From positions 3,211,501-3,275,500 of the forward strand of contig CP000781.1 of assembly GCA_000017645.1 (NCBI GenBank): a stretch of DNA of 64,000 nt. Direction: 5' to 3'. This DNA comes from Xanthobacter autotrophicus Py2 (lineage in GTDB: Bacteria > Pseudomonadota > Alphaproteobacteria > Rhizobiales > Xanthobacteraceae). The first letter of the stretch is position 1. Each line of letters opens with the position of its first letter. Below, piece by piece: positions 49,492 through 58,223 of this stretch. The notes under the pieces are model-generated. The model made no database searches and had not been told where the DNA came from. It was given only the letters and a program-made list of their open reading frames with translations. The translations under genes and the position numbers were made by a program.

Positions 49492-50544
49492 TCAGCACGG
49501 ATCCTCGTGAGGCTCCGGCACCGCCAACACACTGCGCCGGTATTCTGATGGCGAGCATCCCATCCAGCGGATGAAGGCTCGGGTAAAGCTGCCGTGCGTA
49601 TCGTAGCCGAGGGACAGAGAGATCGCGAGGATCGACATCTGCGTCTCGACGAGGAGGCGGATGGCCCGCGCGCGGCGCGCCTCTTCGACGATCTCGCGAT
49701 ACGTGAATCCCTTCTCGCGCAAGCGTCGCTGCAATCCTTGCACTCCGAGGCCGGCGAGGTGCGCGGCGCCGTCGATGTCGCTCTGGCCATCGAGGAGGCG
49801 GAGCGCGACAATGGCGGATAGCGCGCGTGCCGGTTCCGGCGCGTCGGAGAGAATGACGTCGGCAAGCACGTCCCGCAGAGTGACGATTCGCGTCCTTCCT
49901 GTGATCCTGTTGATGCGTCGGCGGCTCAGTTCGCTCGCCTTCAGGGCAAGGCCAGAGCCTGGCCGCTCGCAACGCAGATCCACCTGCAAGCGGTCCTCCA
50001 CCTGCTTCGCTTCCGGGTCGCGTGCATATTCAACTTCCGCCCAGTCGGGTCGCCATCGGGCGCCGAGATAAAGGCGAACGAAGGTGAGCATGGGCGGGAG
50101 GAGGTGGTCACAATGCTGCACCTTGCTCACGTCAAAAGTGGGCGTTGCAAACCGCTGGATACGGTGCCCGCCGTCCCGGACCAGTTCCAGCCGCGCGCCG
50201 CTCTGGTGGGCCCAGCTCGTCGCTATCGCGCGGCGCAGGCCCTCGCCGAGCGTTGGGGCCGCGGCCGCATGCTCGATCCAGAGGCCATAGCCCCTGTGGG
50301 TCATCTCCTCGCCCACGTCCAGGCCGAATGTGCGGTAGTCCAGGGCCGCGGCGCCCCGTGCGAACAGGCCCATCATCGAATGGAGCGGTATGGGCGTTTG
50401 CGGGGCGTCCCGTAGAGCCATCGGCAGGTGCTCCCGGGCGAACATGTCGATGAGAGCCTGTTCGCCGGCCTGCCTTTCGATCTGCTCGGGCAAGGCGCCG
50501 AAGCCCTTTGCGCGGACGAGGACGATTGAACCCGGACCACGCAT
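49492..50544 (-). CDS. AraC-family regulator
   Basis: This 350-residue AraC regulator has an Arabinose_bd-like N-terminal half (ALRDAPQTPIPLHSMMGLFA, YRTFGLDVGEEMTHRGYGLW) and a C-terminal DNA-binding half (GAAHLAGLGVQGLQRRLREK, then LAISLSLGYDTHGSFTRAFI). It is divergent from the exported phosphatase and arylsulfatase genes at 50800 and is their likely regulator. The 255-base gap between the genes would hold its binding sites; I did not find a clear direct repeat there. Confidence 0.9.
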   Translation of the reverse strand: MRGPGSIVLVRAKGFGALPEQIERQAGEQALIDMFAREHLPMALRDAPQTPIPLHSMMGLFARGAAALDYRTFGLDVGEEMTHRGYGLWIEHAAAAPTLGEGLRRAIATSWAHQSGARLELVRDGGHRIQRFATPTFDVSKVQHCDHLLPPMLTFVRLYLGARWRPDWAEVEYARDPEAKQVEDRLQVDLRCERPGSGLALKASELSRRRINRITGRTRIVTLRDVLADVILSDAPEPARALSAIVALRLLDGQSDIDGAAHLAGLGVQGLQRRLREKGFTYREIVEEARRARAIRLLVETQMSILAISLSLGYDTHGSFTRAFIRWMGCSPSEYRRSVLAVPEPHEDPC

Positions 50545-50799
50545 CGAAACCTCGTCGAGTGACGCAAAATGCGAAGAGCGCCGGGATGATATGGCCTAGA
50601 TCAAAGACACGTTCAGGCTTCTCTAGCAAACGACAGCCGGAGACTGGAAGTCCGAAGCAGAGGGAAAGTTGGTTTCGACGCCGCTGTCCATGCGTGCCGC
50701 ACCATGGTGGGGCATCCGCGATGCGCGGCCCATTACTTCGTTGACGCAAGTTTCGTTCGGGTGGAAGTTTTCCATCCAAGGAGTAAAAGAGACTCAAGC

Positions 50800-51786
50800 A
50801 TGAAGCTCCTCGCCCGCGCCTTGGTTATCACGGCACTGCTTCTGTTTTCGTCTGGATCCGTTCTGGCGGAAGTGCTCCCGTCGTGGAACGACGGGTCCGC
50901 GAAGGCGGCGATCCAGGGCTTCGTCAAGCGGGTAACCGATCCGGCCAGCAAGGATTTCGTGCGTCCTGAGGCGCGCATCGCCGTTTTCGACAATGACGGC
51001 ACGCTGTGGGTCGAGCAGCCCATGTACACGCAGCTGGCCTTCGCCCTCGACCGGCTGAAGGAACTGGCGCCGAAGCATCCGGAGTGGCAGAGCAACCCGA
51101 CGCTGAAGGCAGCCATCGAAGGTGACCTCAAAGCCGTCGCCGCTGCCGGCGACAAGGGGCTTCTGGAACTGGTCATGGTCACCCATGCCGGCATGACGCC
51201 GGACGAATTCCAGAAAGTTGTCACCGACTGGCTCGCCAAGGCCGAGCACCCGCGCTTCAAGAAGCCGTATACCGAACTCGTTTACCAGCCCATGCTGGAA
51301 CTGCTGGCCTATCTGCGCGAGAACGGCTTCACGACCTACATCGTCTCCGGTGGCGGCATCGAGTTCATGCGGCCCTGGTCGGAGAAGGTCTATGGGATCC
51401 TCCCCGCCCAGGTGGTTGGATCGAGCATCAAGACCCGGTTCAAGAGTGTGGATGGCAAGCCGACCCTGGTGCGAGAACCGGCGTTGAACTTCATCGACGA
51501 CGGCGCCGGCAAACCGGTGGGCATCAACCAGCACATCGGCCAACGCCCCATCGCCGCCTTTGGCAATTCCGACGGCGACCTTGAGATGCTGCAATGGACG
51601 ACCGCCGGCGACGGTGCCCGCTTCGGGCTGATCGTTCACCACACCGATGCCGAGCGCGAATACGCCTATGACCGCAAGTCGGCGTTCGGACATCTCGACA
51701 GGGCGCTCGATGCGGCGGCAAGCCAGGGCTGGACGGTCGTGGACATGAAGTCCGACTGGAAGACGATCTTCCCGCCGGCGAAGTGA
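50800..51786 (+). CDS. Exported HAD-superfamily phosphatase-like protein
   Basis: This 328-residue protein has a Sec signal (KLLARALVITALLLFSSGSV, cut after LAE). The HAD motifs are RIAVFDNDGTLWVEQ (Asp64, Asp66), TTYIVSGGGIEFMRPW (motif II), a Lys in FKKPYTELV or later, and AFGNSDGDLEMLQWT (motif IV). It should be a periplasmic phosphatase. It resembles secreted HAD proteins often encoded beside arylsulfatases. The ATG at 50800 is weakly spaced from AAGGAG; the longer in-frame start lacks the signal peptide. The sulfatase starts 44 bases after its stop. Confidence 0.9.
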   Translation: MKLLARALVITALLLFSSGSVLAEVLPSWNDGSAKAAIQGFVKRVTDPASKDFVRPEARIAVFDNDGTLWVEQPMYTQLAFALDRLKELAPKHPEWQSNPTLKAAIEGDLKAVAAAGDKGLLELVMVTHAGMTPDEFQKVVTDWLAKAEHPRFKKPYTELVYQPMLELLAYLRENGFTTYIVSGGGIEFMRPWSEKVYGILPAQVVGSSIKTRFKSVDGKPTLVREPALNFIDDGAGKPVGINQHIGQRPIAAFGNSDGDLEMLQWTTAGDGARFGLIVHHTDAEREYAYDRKSAFGHLDRALDAAASQGWTVVDMKSDWKTIFPPAK

Positions 51787-51830
51787 ACGCCTCACCGCAG
51801 CTTACGTCTCCAACTGCACTGGAAACGACA

Positions 51831-53501
51831 ATGAGAACAGCAATCTCGACCACGCTGGCCGCCGCGGTGGCGGCAACGCTCATCGTTTGGGGCCCCGCAG
51901 CCCAGGCCCAAGGCACCGCGCCTGCCGCAGCCCAGGCCAAGAAGCCGAACATCCTGCTGATCGTCTCCGACGATACCGGCTGGGGCGACCTCGGCGCCTT
52001 TCTCGGCGGCGCGCGCCGCGGCATGCCGACGCCCAACATGGACGAACTGGCGGCCGAGGGCATGGTGTTCACCAACTTCTACGGCCAGCCGAGCTGCACG
52101 CCCGGCCGGGCCGCGATCCAGACCGGGCGCATCCCCAACCGCTCCGGCATGACCACCGTGGCCTTCCAGGGCCAGGGCGGCGGCCTGCCGAAGGCCGAAT
52201 GGACACTGGCCTCCGTGCTCAAGCAGGGCGGCTATAAGACCTATTTCACCGGGAAATGGCATCTCGGCGAGGCGGACTATGCGCTGCCCAACGCCCAGGG
52301 CTATGACGTGATGAAGTACGCCTTCCTCTACCACCTGAACGCCTACACCTATCCGGATCCCAAATGGTTCCCCGGCATGAGCCCCGATTTGCGGCACATG
52401 TTCGATACCGTCACGAAGGGCGCGCTATCCGGCAACGCCGGCGGCCCGGTGAAGGAAGACTTCAAGGTCAACGGCGAGTATGTGGACACGCCCGACAAGG
52501 GCGTGGTCGGCATTCCCTTCCTTGACGCCTACGTCGAGAAGGCCGCGGTCGAGTTTCTGGAGGAGGCCGCCAAGGCGCCCAACACGCCGTTCTTCATCAA
52601 TGTCAACTTCATGAAGAACCACCAGCCGAACCTGCCGGCGCCCGAATTCGTGGGCAAGTCCCTTTCCAAGTCCAAGTATGCGGATTCGGTGGTGGAGCTG
52701 GACGCGCGGATCGGCAACGTGCTGAAGAAGCTCGACCAGCTCGGCCTCGCCGACAACACGCTGGTGGTCTACACCGTGGATAACGGCGCCTGGCAGGACG
52801 TCTATCCCGATGCCGGCTACACCCCGTTCCGCGGCACCAAGGGCACCGTGCGCGAAGGCGGCAACCTCGTCCCGTCCATGGCCCGCTGGCCGGGCAAGAT
52901 CAAGGCCGCGACCAAGAGCGACGACATCATGGGCGGCCTGGACCTGATGGCCACCTTCGCCTCCGTCGCCGGCGTGAAGCTGCCGGAGAAGGACCGCGAG
53001 GGACAGCCCATCATCTTCGACAGCTACGACATGACTCCGGTCTGGCTCGGCAAGGGTGCGGATCTGCGGCACGAGTGGTTCTACTTCACCGAGAACGAGC
53101 TCACCCCCGGGGCCGTGCGGGTCGACAACTTCAAATATGTCTTCAACCTGCGCGGCGATAACGGCGCCTATACGGGCGGCCTCGCAGTGGACACGAACCA
53201 GGGCTGGAAGGGGCCGGAGAAGTACGTGGCGACCGTGCCGCAGGTGTTCGACCTGCCGGCCGATCCGCAGGAGCGCTACGACATCTTCATGACCACCTTC
53301 ACCGAGAGCACCTGGGCGGCGATCCCGTTCAACGTGGCGGTCGAGAAGCTCATGAAGACCTATGTGCAATATCCGCCCCGCAAGGCCCAGAGCGAGGCCT
53401 ATTCTGGCCCGATCACCCTGTCCCAGTATGAGCGCTTCAAGTTCGTGCAGGATGCGCTGAAGGAACAAGGTTTCAAGCTGCCCCTGCCCACCGGCAACTG
53501 A
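51831..53501 (+). CDS. Exported arylsulfatase-family enzyme
   Basis: This 556-residue sulfatase has a Sec signal (MRTAISTTLAAAVAATLIVW, cut after AQA), metal-binding ILLIVSDDTGWGDLGAF and the formylglycine signature CTPGR at Cys89 (PSCTPGRAAIQTGRIPN). FTGKWHLGEADYALP and TVDNGAWQDVYPDAG also match. Cys is converted to formylglycine by a separate enzyme not in this window. It should cleave sulfate esters in the periplasm. It is coupled to the HAD phosphatase gene; a GTG at 51783 would overlap that gene, but the ATG at 51831 leaves the signal peptide at the N terminus. Confidence 0.93.
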   Translation: MRTAISTTLAAAVAATLIVWGPAAQAQGTAPAAAQAKKPNILLIVSDDTGWGDLGAFLGGARRGMPTPNMDELAAEGMVFTNFYGQPSCTPGRAAIQTGRIPNRSGMTTVAFQGQGGGLPKAEWTLASVLKQGGYKTYFTGKWHLGEADYALPNAQGYDVMKYAFLYHLNAYTYPDPKWFPGMSPDLRHMFDTVTKGALSGNAGGPVKEDFKVNGEYVDTPDKGVVGIPFLDAYVEKAAVEFLEEAAKAPNTPFFINVNFMKNHQPNLPAPEFVGKSLSKSKYADSVVELDARIGNVLKKLDQLGLADNTLVVYTVDNGAWQDVYPDAGYTPFRGTKGTVREGGNLVPSMARWPGKIKAATKSDDIMGGLDLMATFASVAGVKLPEKDREGQPIIFDSYDMTPVWLGKGADLRHEWFYFTENELTPGAVRVDNFKYVFNLRGDNGAYTGGLAVDTNQGWKGPEKYVATVPQVFDLPADPQERYDIFMTTFTESTWAAIPFNVAVEKLMKTYVQYPPRKAQSEAYSGPITLSQYERFKFVQDALKEQGFKLPLPTGN

Positions 53502-53607
53502 GGCGGGCGAGGCGGGGCATCCTCCAGAGCTGCCCCGCCCCTCGCGACCGCCGCTGAACCTGCCCGACCAGGGTGTCTGTTCCGGCAGGTTCCGCTACAC
53601 GAGCGCC

Positions 53608-54135
53608 GTGCGCGGCCATAGACCGCCCCGGCACGGCCAATCCAAGAGTGTCCACCATGTGTCGTTCCGCCGGTTGTTTGGCGTCTGCGCATCAGCGCTC
53701 GCGGCCGGCATTCTCACAGCCGGACTGATCGCCATGGCGAGCGCGGTGTCCGCCCCGCGCCAATCCGCGCTCGCGCCCAGCGGGATCGGAGCGCTGCGCG
53801 AAGCGGCCCCGCCTTGTTTCGTCGGCTCCACGGCTTGTGCGGACTGCCATGCGGCGGAACCTCCCGCCTGGCTCTCATCCCAGCATGCCCACGCCATGGC
53901 CCGCGCCTAACCGCAGACTGCCGACCGTAGCTTCGATCAGGTCCGCGCCGCGCCGCGGCTCAAGCGGATGCCGCTGGTCGTGCTCGGCGCCGACCGGCCA
54001 TGGCGACCGCTGCTCCCCAAGCTCATTGCAGATGGCGTGCTGCCTACGAACATCCCTCCCGATTTCGGCTATGTGACCGACAGGGCGCAGAAGGTGGCAC
54101 AGGCAATCCGCAGGGACTCGGGCGCGGAAGGATAG
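53608..54135 (+). pseudogene. Composite remnant: cytochrome c start joined to alpha/beta-hydrolase end
   Basis: One frame reads an N-terminal anchor (GVCASALAAGILTAGLIAMA) and a heme motif CADCH in CFVGSTACADCHAAEPPAW, as in multiheme TPR cytochromes. TAA follows at HAMARA. The same frame then continues with PQTADRSFDQ and changes to LKRMPLVVLGADRPWRPLLP, then IPPDFGYVTDRAQK, which is the end of an alpha/beta hydrolase. Two unrelated genes have been joined and a stop added. Neither half can be functional. Confidence 0.6.
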
Positions 54136-54264
54136 GAATGAGGTGTCTGGGCGACGGACGGGGGGGGGGCATGCGACGGGCCATTGTGTGCCGCTCCCGT
54201 GTACCAGTGAGCGACCCGAAATTCCGTGATTTTCAACAAACTATGGCCGGGCAATGGGTTGGGA

Positions 54265-54339
<75 letters not shown>

Positions 54340-54613
54340 GCACCGGGTGGGCCTTGGAATTTTCCAAGAGAATAATCCACCGGCCCGGAAGGCGACGGGC
54401 ATCGCCGTCGTCAGGCGGCTTCCTCTGCCACATGCGGGGGGGACGTGCAAGGGGGCGATGCATCATGAGGGGCGAAGATGTGACTTCTCCCCAGATGTGG
54501 ACGGGTTGCACGTCTGAGCAGCCGCAGCGATGCATTTTTGCGCGTGCACACGGCTTGAGCGTTTCCGTTTCCCCGGCTAGCCTCCACATCACGAGGCCAG
54601 TTCGGGGGACGTG

Positions 54614-55780
54614 ATGGCTGCGGATAAGGCGCGGAAGGAAACCATCGGCGCTGTCCGGCGCTCGTTCGCCCCGTGGACCGATCCCACCAAGACGCCGCTT
54701 ATTCGCTTCGAGAATGTGGTGAAGCGCTTCGGCGACTTCACCGCGGTGGATCACGTCAGCCTCGACATCTACGAGCGCGAGTTCTTCGCGCTGCTCGGCC
54801 CCTCCGGCTGCGGCAAGACGACACTCATGCGCATGCTCGCCGGCTTTGAGGAGCCCACCGAAGGCCGCCTGACCCTCGCGGGCGAGGATCTGGCCGGCGT
54901 GCCGCCCTATCGGCGGCCAGTGAACATGATGTTCCAGTCCTACGCCCTGTTTCCGCACATGAATGTGCAGGACAACATCGCGTTCGGCCTCAAGCAGGAC
55001 AAGATGGGCAAGGGCGAGATCGACGCCCGCGTCGAGGAGATGTTGAAGCTCGTCAAGCTGGAGAAGTTCGCCAAGCGCAAGCCGCACCAGCTCTCCGGCG
55101 GCCAGCGCCAGCGCGTGGCCCTCGCCCGGTCGCTCGCCAAGCGGCCCAAGGTGCTGCTGCTGGACGAGCCGCTGGGCGCCCTCGACAAGAAGCTGCGCGA
55201 GGAAACCCAGTTCGAGCTGATGGACCTGCAGATGGACCTCGGCATGACCTTCCTGATCGTGACCCACGACCAGGAAGAGGCCATGACGGTGGCCGATCGC
55301 ATCGCGGTGATGAATAATGGCGTGCTGGTGCAGGTGGCACCGCCCTCGGTGATCTACGAGCAGCCCTCCACCCGCTACGTGGCCGACTTCATCGGCGAGG
55401 TGAACCTCATCGAGGGCAAGATCACCAAGGCGGGCCCGGACGAGACCCGCATCTCCTCGCCGGTGACGCCCTTTCCGCTGGTGGTGACGCAGACCGTGGA
55501 CTGCAAGGCCGGCGACACCGCCTGCATCGCCATCCGTCCCGAGAAGTTGCGCATCACGCTGGAGCCGCCGGTCGACCCGACCGAGAATGTCTTCGAGGGC
55601 GAGATCTGGGACATCGGCTATCTGGGCGACCTCTCCATCTACCATGTGGAACTGGCCTGCGGGCAGCGCATCAAGGTCTCGCAGCCCAACCTGTCGCGCA
55701 TGGTGGCACGCCCCATCTCGTGGGACGACAAGGTCTGGGTGACCTTTGCGCCCCATGCCGGCGTGGTGCTCATGGGCTAG
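54614..55780 (+). CDS. potG: Putrescine/polyamine ABC importer ATPase
   Basis: This 388-residue ATPase of the PotA/PotG type has Walker A GPSGCGKTTLMRMLAG (about 62-77), the Q-loop NMMFQSYALFPHM, signature QLSGGQRQRVALARSLA, Walker B VLLLDEPLGALD and the switch His in IVTHDQEEAM. A C-terminal TOBE domain (IAIRPEKLRI onward) closes it. It powers uptake of putrescine or spermidine through the two permeases encoded next. The ATG at 54614 follows GGGGGAC; a GTG one codon earlier is also possible. Family specificity is from resemblance to PotG. Confidence 0.93.
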   Translation: MAADKARKETIGAVRRSFAPWTDPTKTPLIRFENVVKRFGDFTAVDHVSLDIYEREFFALLGPSGCGKTTLMRMLAGFEEPTEGRLTLAGEDLAGVPPYRRPVNMMFQSYALFPHMNVQDNIAFGLKQDKMGKGEIDARVEEMLKLVKLEKFAKRKPHQLSGGQRQRVALARSLAKRPKVLLLDEPLGALDKKLREETQFELMDLQMDLGMTFLIVTHDQEEAMTVADRIAVMNNGVLVQVAPPSVIYEQPSTRYVADFIGEVNLIEGKITKAGPDETRISSPVTPFPLVVTQTVDCKAGDTACIAIRPEKLRITLEPPVDPTENVFEGEIWDIGYLGDLSIYHVELACGQRIKVSQPNLSRMVARPISWDDKVWVTFAPHAGVVLMG

Positions 55781-55923
55781 GGGTTGCGCACTGGTCGCGC
55801 GACGGGCTGAGCCTGCGCGGCGCTTGAGCGTGACCCGCCTGGCATCGGTGGCAGGCCGGGGCCGATGGTATGAGTTGAGGGTTCTGACGCGTTTTCATCG
55901 GGCGGAAGCGCCGGGAGGCAACC

Positions 55924-56841
55924 ATGGCGATGGCCGGGGAGAAGGGACGGGGCCGCTGGTTCGTGATCGCGGTGCCCTATCTGTGGCTCCTCGCGCTGTT
56001 CCTTGCGCCCTTCCTCATCGTATTCAAGATCTCGCTGTCGCAGGACGTGGTGGCCCAGCCGCCCTACGCGCCGACCCTCGACCTGGCGCAGGGCTGGGCG
56101 GGCTTCACCGAATTCCTGTCGGGCCTGTCCTTCGCGAACTATGCCTATGTGCTGGATTTTTCGAATGAGTTCCTGGAGGCTTACGGCTCCAGCCTGATCA
56201 TCGCCTCGATCTCCACCGTGCTTCTGCTGCTGGTGGGGTACCCAGTCGCCTACGCCATGGCGCGGGCGCCGCGCTCCATCCAGCCGACGCTGCTGATGCT
56301 GGTGATCCTGCCGTTCTGGACCTCCTTCCTCATCCGCGTCTATGCGTGGATCGGCATCCTGTCGCAGGAAGGGCTGCTCAATCAGGCCCTGATGGCGCTG
56401 GGGGTGATCCACACGCCGCTGGAGATCCTGAACACCAACCTCGCCGTCTATATCGGCATCGTCTATTCCTACCTGCCTTTCATGGTGCTGCCGCTTTACG
56501 CGGCACTGGAAAAGCTCGACCTCACGCTGCTGGAGGCCGCCGCCGATCTCGGCTGCCCGCCGGCCAAGGCGTTCTGGACCATCACCTTTCCGCTCTCCCT
56601 GCCGGGCGTGGCGGCCGGCGCCCTGCTGTGCTTCATCCCGGCGGTGGGAGAGTTCGTCATTCCCGACCTCCTGGGCGGCTCGGACACGCTGATGATCGGC
56701 AAGTCGCTATGGACCGAGTTCACCGTGAACCGGTCCTGGACGGTCTCGTCCGCGGTGGCGGTGCTGCTGCTGCTCGTGCTGGTGATCCCCATCGTGATCT
56801 ACCAGAACATCCAGCAGCGCGAGCTGGAGGCGGGCAAATGA
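55924..56841 (+). CDS. potH: Polyamine ABC importer permease, PotH/PotB-like
   Basis: This 305-residue permease has six helices and the EAA coupling motif EAAADLGCPPAKAFWTITFP facing the ATPase. Its N terminus (WLLALFLAPFLIVFKISLSQ) and FCF-like ending (LVLVIPIVIYQNIQQRELEA) are typical of PotH/PotB. GGGAGG precedes the ATG at 55924. The stop overlaps the start of the second permease (ATGA), so they are made together. A 143-base gap to potG has no other gene. Confidence 0.93.
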   Translation: MAMAGEKGRGRWFVIAVPYLWLLALFLAPFLIVFKISLSQDVVAQPPYAPTLDLAQGWAGFTEFLSGLSFANYAYVLDFSNEFLEAYGSSLIIASISTVLLLLVGYPVAYAMARAPRSIQPTLLMLVILPFWTSFLIRVYAWIGILSQEGLLNQALMALGVIHTPLEILNTNLAVYIGIVYSYLPFMVLPLYAALEKLDLTLLEAAADLGCPPAKAFWTITFPLSLPGVAAGALLCFIPAVGEFVIPDLLGGSDTLMIGKSLWTEFTVNRSWTVSSAVAVLLLLVLVIPIVIYQNIQQRELEAGK

Positions 56842-57656
56842 GAAAAGGCCTTACCTGGTTCAACATCACGTCCATCGTGCTGGGCTTCGCCTTCCTCTAC
56901 ATCCCCATCCTGTTGCTGGTGATCTATTCCTTCAACGCCTCGCGGCTGGTCACCGTGTGGGCCGGCTTCTCCACCCAATGGTATTGGGCGCTGCTTGAGA
57001 ACGAGCAGCTCATGGATGCGGCCTGGGTCACCCTGCGCATCGCCTTCTTCTCATCGCTGGTGTCCACCGTGCTCGGAACCATGGCGGCGCTGACCCTCAC
57101 CCGCTACGGCCGCTTTCCCGGGCGCACCCTGTTCTCCGGCATGATCTACGCCCCCCTGGTCATGCCCGAGGTGATCACCGGCCTGTCCCTGCTGCTGCTG
57201 TTCGTGGCGGTGAATTTCGATCGCGGCTTCTGGACCGTGCTCCTGGCCCACATCACCTTCACCATGTGCTTCGTGGCGGTGGTGGTGCAGTCGCGCCTCG
57301 TCACCTTCGACCGGGCGCTGGAGGAGGCGGCCCTCGACCTCGGCTGCCCGCCGTTCAAGACCTTCTTCAAGATCACGCTGCCCCTGATCCTGCCGGCGGT
57401 GGTGTCCGGCTTCATGCTGGCTTTCACCCTGTCGCTGGATGACCTGGTCATCGCCAGCTTCACCACCGGGCCGGGGGCGACCACGCTGCCCATGCGCATC
57501 TATTCGCAGGTGCGCCTCGGCGTTACGCCGGAGATCAACGCGGTCTGCACCATCCTCATCGCCATCGTGACGGTGGTGGTGATCATCGCGTCGGTCATGA
57601 CCAAGCGGGCGGAGAACCAGCGTCAGGCAGAAGAGCGCGCGGCCATGACGGGCTAG
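56838..57656 (+). CDS. potI: Polyamine ABC importer permease, PotI/PotC-like
   Basis: This 272-residue second permease has YIPILLLVIYSFNASRLVTV at the N terminus (PotC/PotI type), and the EAA motif EEAALDLGCPPFKTFFKITL, then PLILPAVVSGF. Six helices are visible. It starts at the ATG that overlaps the potH stop; the longer open frame is a shadow of potH. The usual periplasmic binding protein (PotF/PotD) is not encoded downstream; a hairpin terminator follows at once. Confidence 0.93.
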   Translation: MRKGLTWFNITSIVLGFAFLYIPILLLVIYSFNASRLVTVWAGFSTQWYWALLENEQLMDAAWVTLRIAFFSSLVSTVLGTMAALTLTRYGRFPGRTLFSGMIYAPLVMPEVITGLSLLLLFVAVNFDRGFWTVLLAHITFTMCFVAVVVQSRLVTFDRALEEAALDLGCPPFKTFFKITLPLILPAVVSGFMLAFTLSLDDLVIASFTTGPGATTLPMRIYSQVRLGVTPEINAVCTILIAIVTVVVIIASVMTKRAENQRQAEERAAMTG

Positions 57657-57662
57657 GTGCTG

Positions 57663-57689
57663 CCGGCGGCGGCGCCGCCGGAGGGTTTT
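57663..57689 (+). terminator. Rho-independent terminator after the polyamine importer
   Basis: CCGGCGGC (57663-57670) and GCCGCCGG (57674-57681) make a perfect 8-bp GC stem with a 3-base loop, then AGGG and TTTT. It lies seven bases after the potI stop and would end the potG-potH-potI transcript. The next gene is on the opposite strand. Confidence 0.75.
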
Positions 57690-57758
57690 GGCATTCTGAG
57701 GCAAGCGAGAGCGCGCCGCACTTCATCGGCGCGCCGCGCTCCGGTCTCCCGGGTGTGC

Positions 57759-58223
57759 CTACCGCGTGGAAAAGCGAACCAGCTCGGTGCCGGTGAGGTC
57801 GATGAGGATCAGCTTGCGCTTCAGCGGATCGATCCGCCAGGCCCGCGTCCGTTCCAGCGCCAGCAGGAACTTCTGTTCCTGCGCCATCACGGCGGGCGCG
57901 CAGGCCATGCGGCTGGAGGACAGGCCGCCGAACAGCAGGGCCGGGCCCGCGAGCTTGGCCTTACCGCTATAGGTGTTGCAGCCGCCCGAGCCGGAGACTG
58001 CGCCATCGGCGCCGAGCACGAGAGTGGTCTGGATCCGGTCCAGCACGCCCCCGCCGCCGATATCATCCGCCAGCCACGCGCCGACGGGGGTGAGCGGCAT
58101 GTCCTGAGCCAGCGTCGGCCCGCCCCAAAGGGCGGTCAGCAGAAGGCTGGCGCCGAGCATGCGGCGGCGCGTGAGAAGGGCAGGCGCGCCCTTGGACTTA
58201 CCCTTGGACATAGCCATGGCCAT
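57759..58223 (-). CDS. META-domain (HslJ-like) exported protein
   Basis: This 154-residue protein has a signal-like N terminus (TRRRMLGASLLLTALWGGPT, two or three arginines, possibly Tat) and a META domain: TLVLGADGAVSGSGGCNTYS, then SSRMACAPAVMAQEQKFLLA and RAWRIDPLKRKLILI. META/HslJ proteins are periplasmic or outer-membrane lipid-facing proteins of uncertain role. It starts at an ATG overlapping the stop of the large membrane gene upstream (ATGA), so it belongs to the same operon. Confidence 0.87.
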   Translation of the reverse strand: MAMAMSKGKSKGAPALLTRRRMLGASLLLTALWGGPTLAQDMPLTPVGAWLADDIGGGGVLDRIQTTLVLGADGAVSGSGGCNTYSGKAKLAGPALLFGGLSSSRMACAPAVMAQEQKFLLALERTRAWRIDPLKRKLILIDLTGTELVRFSTR

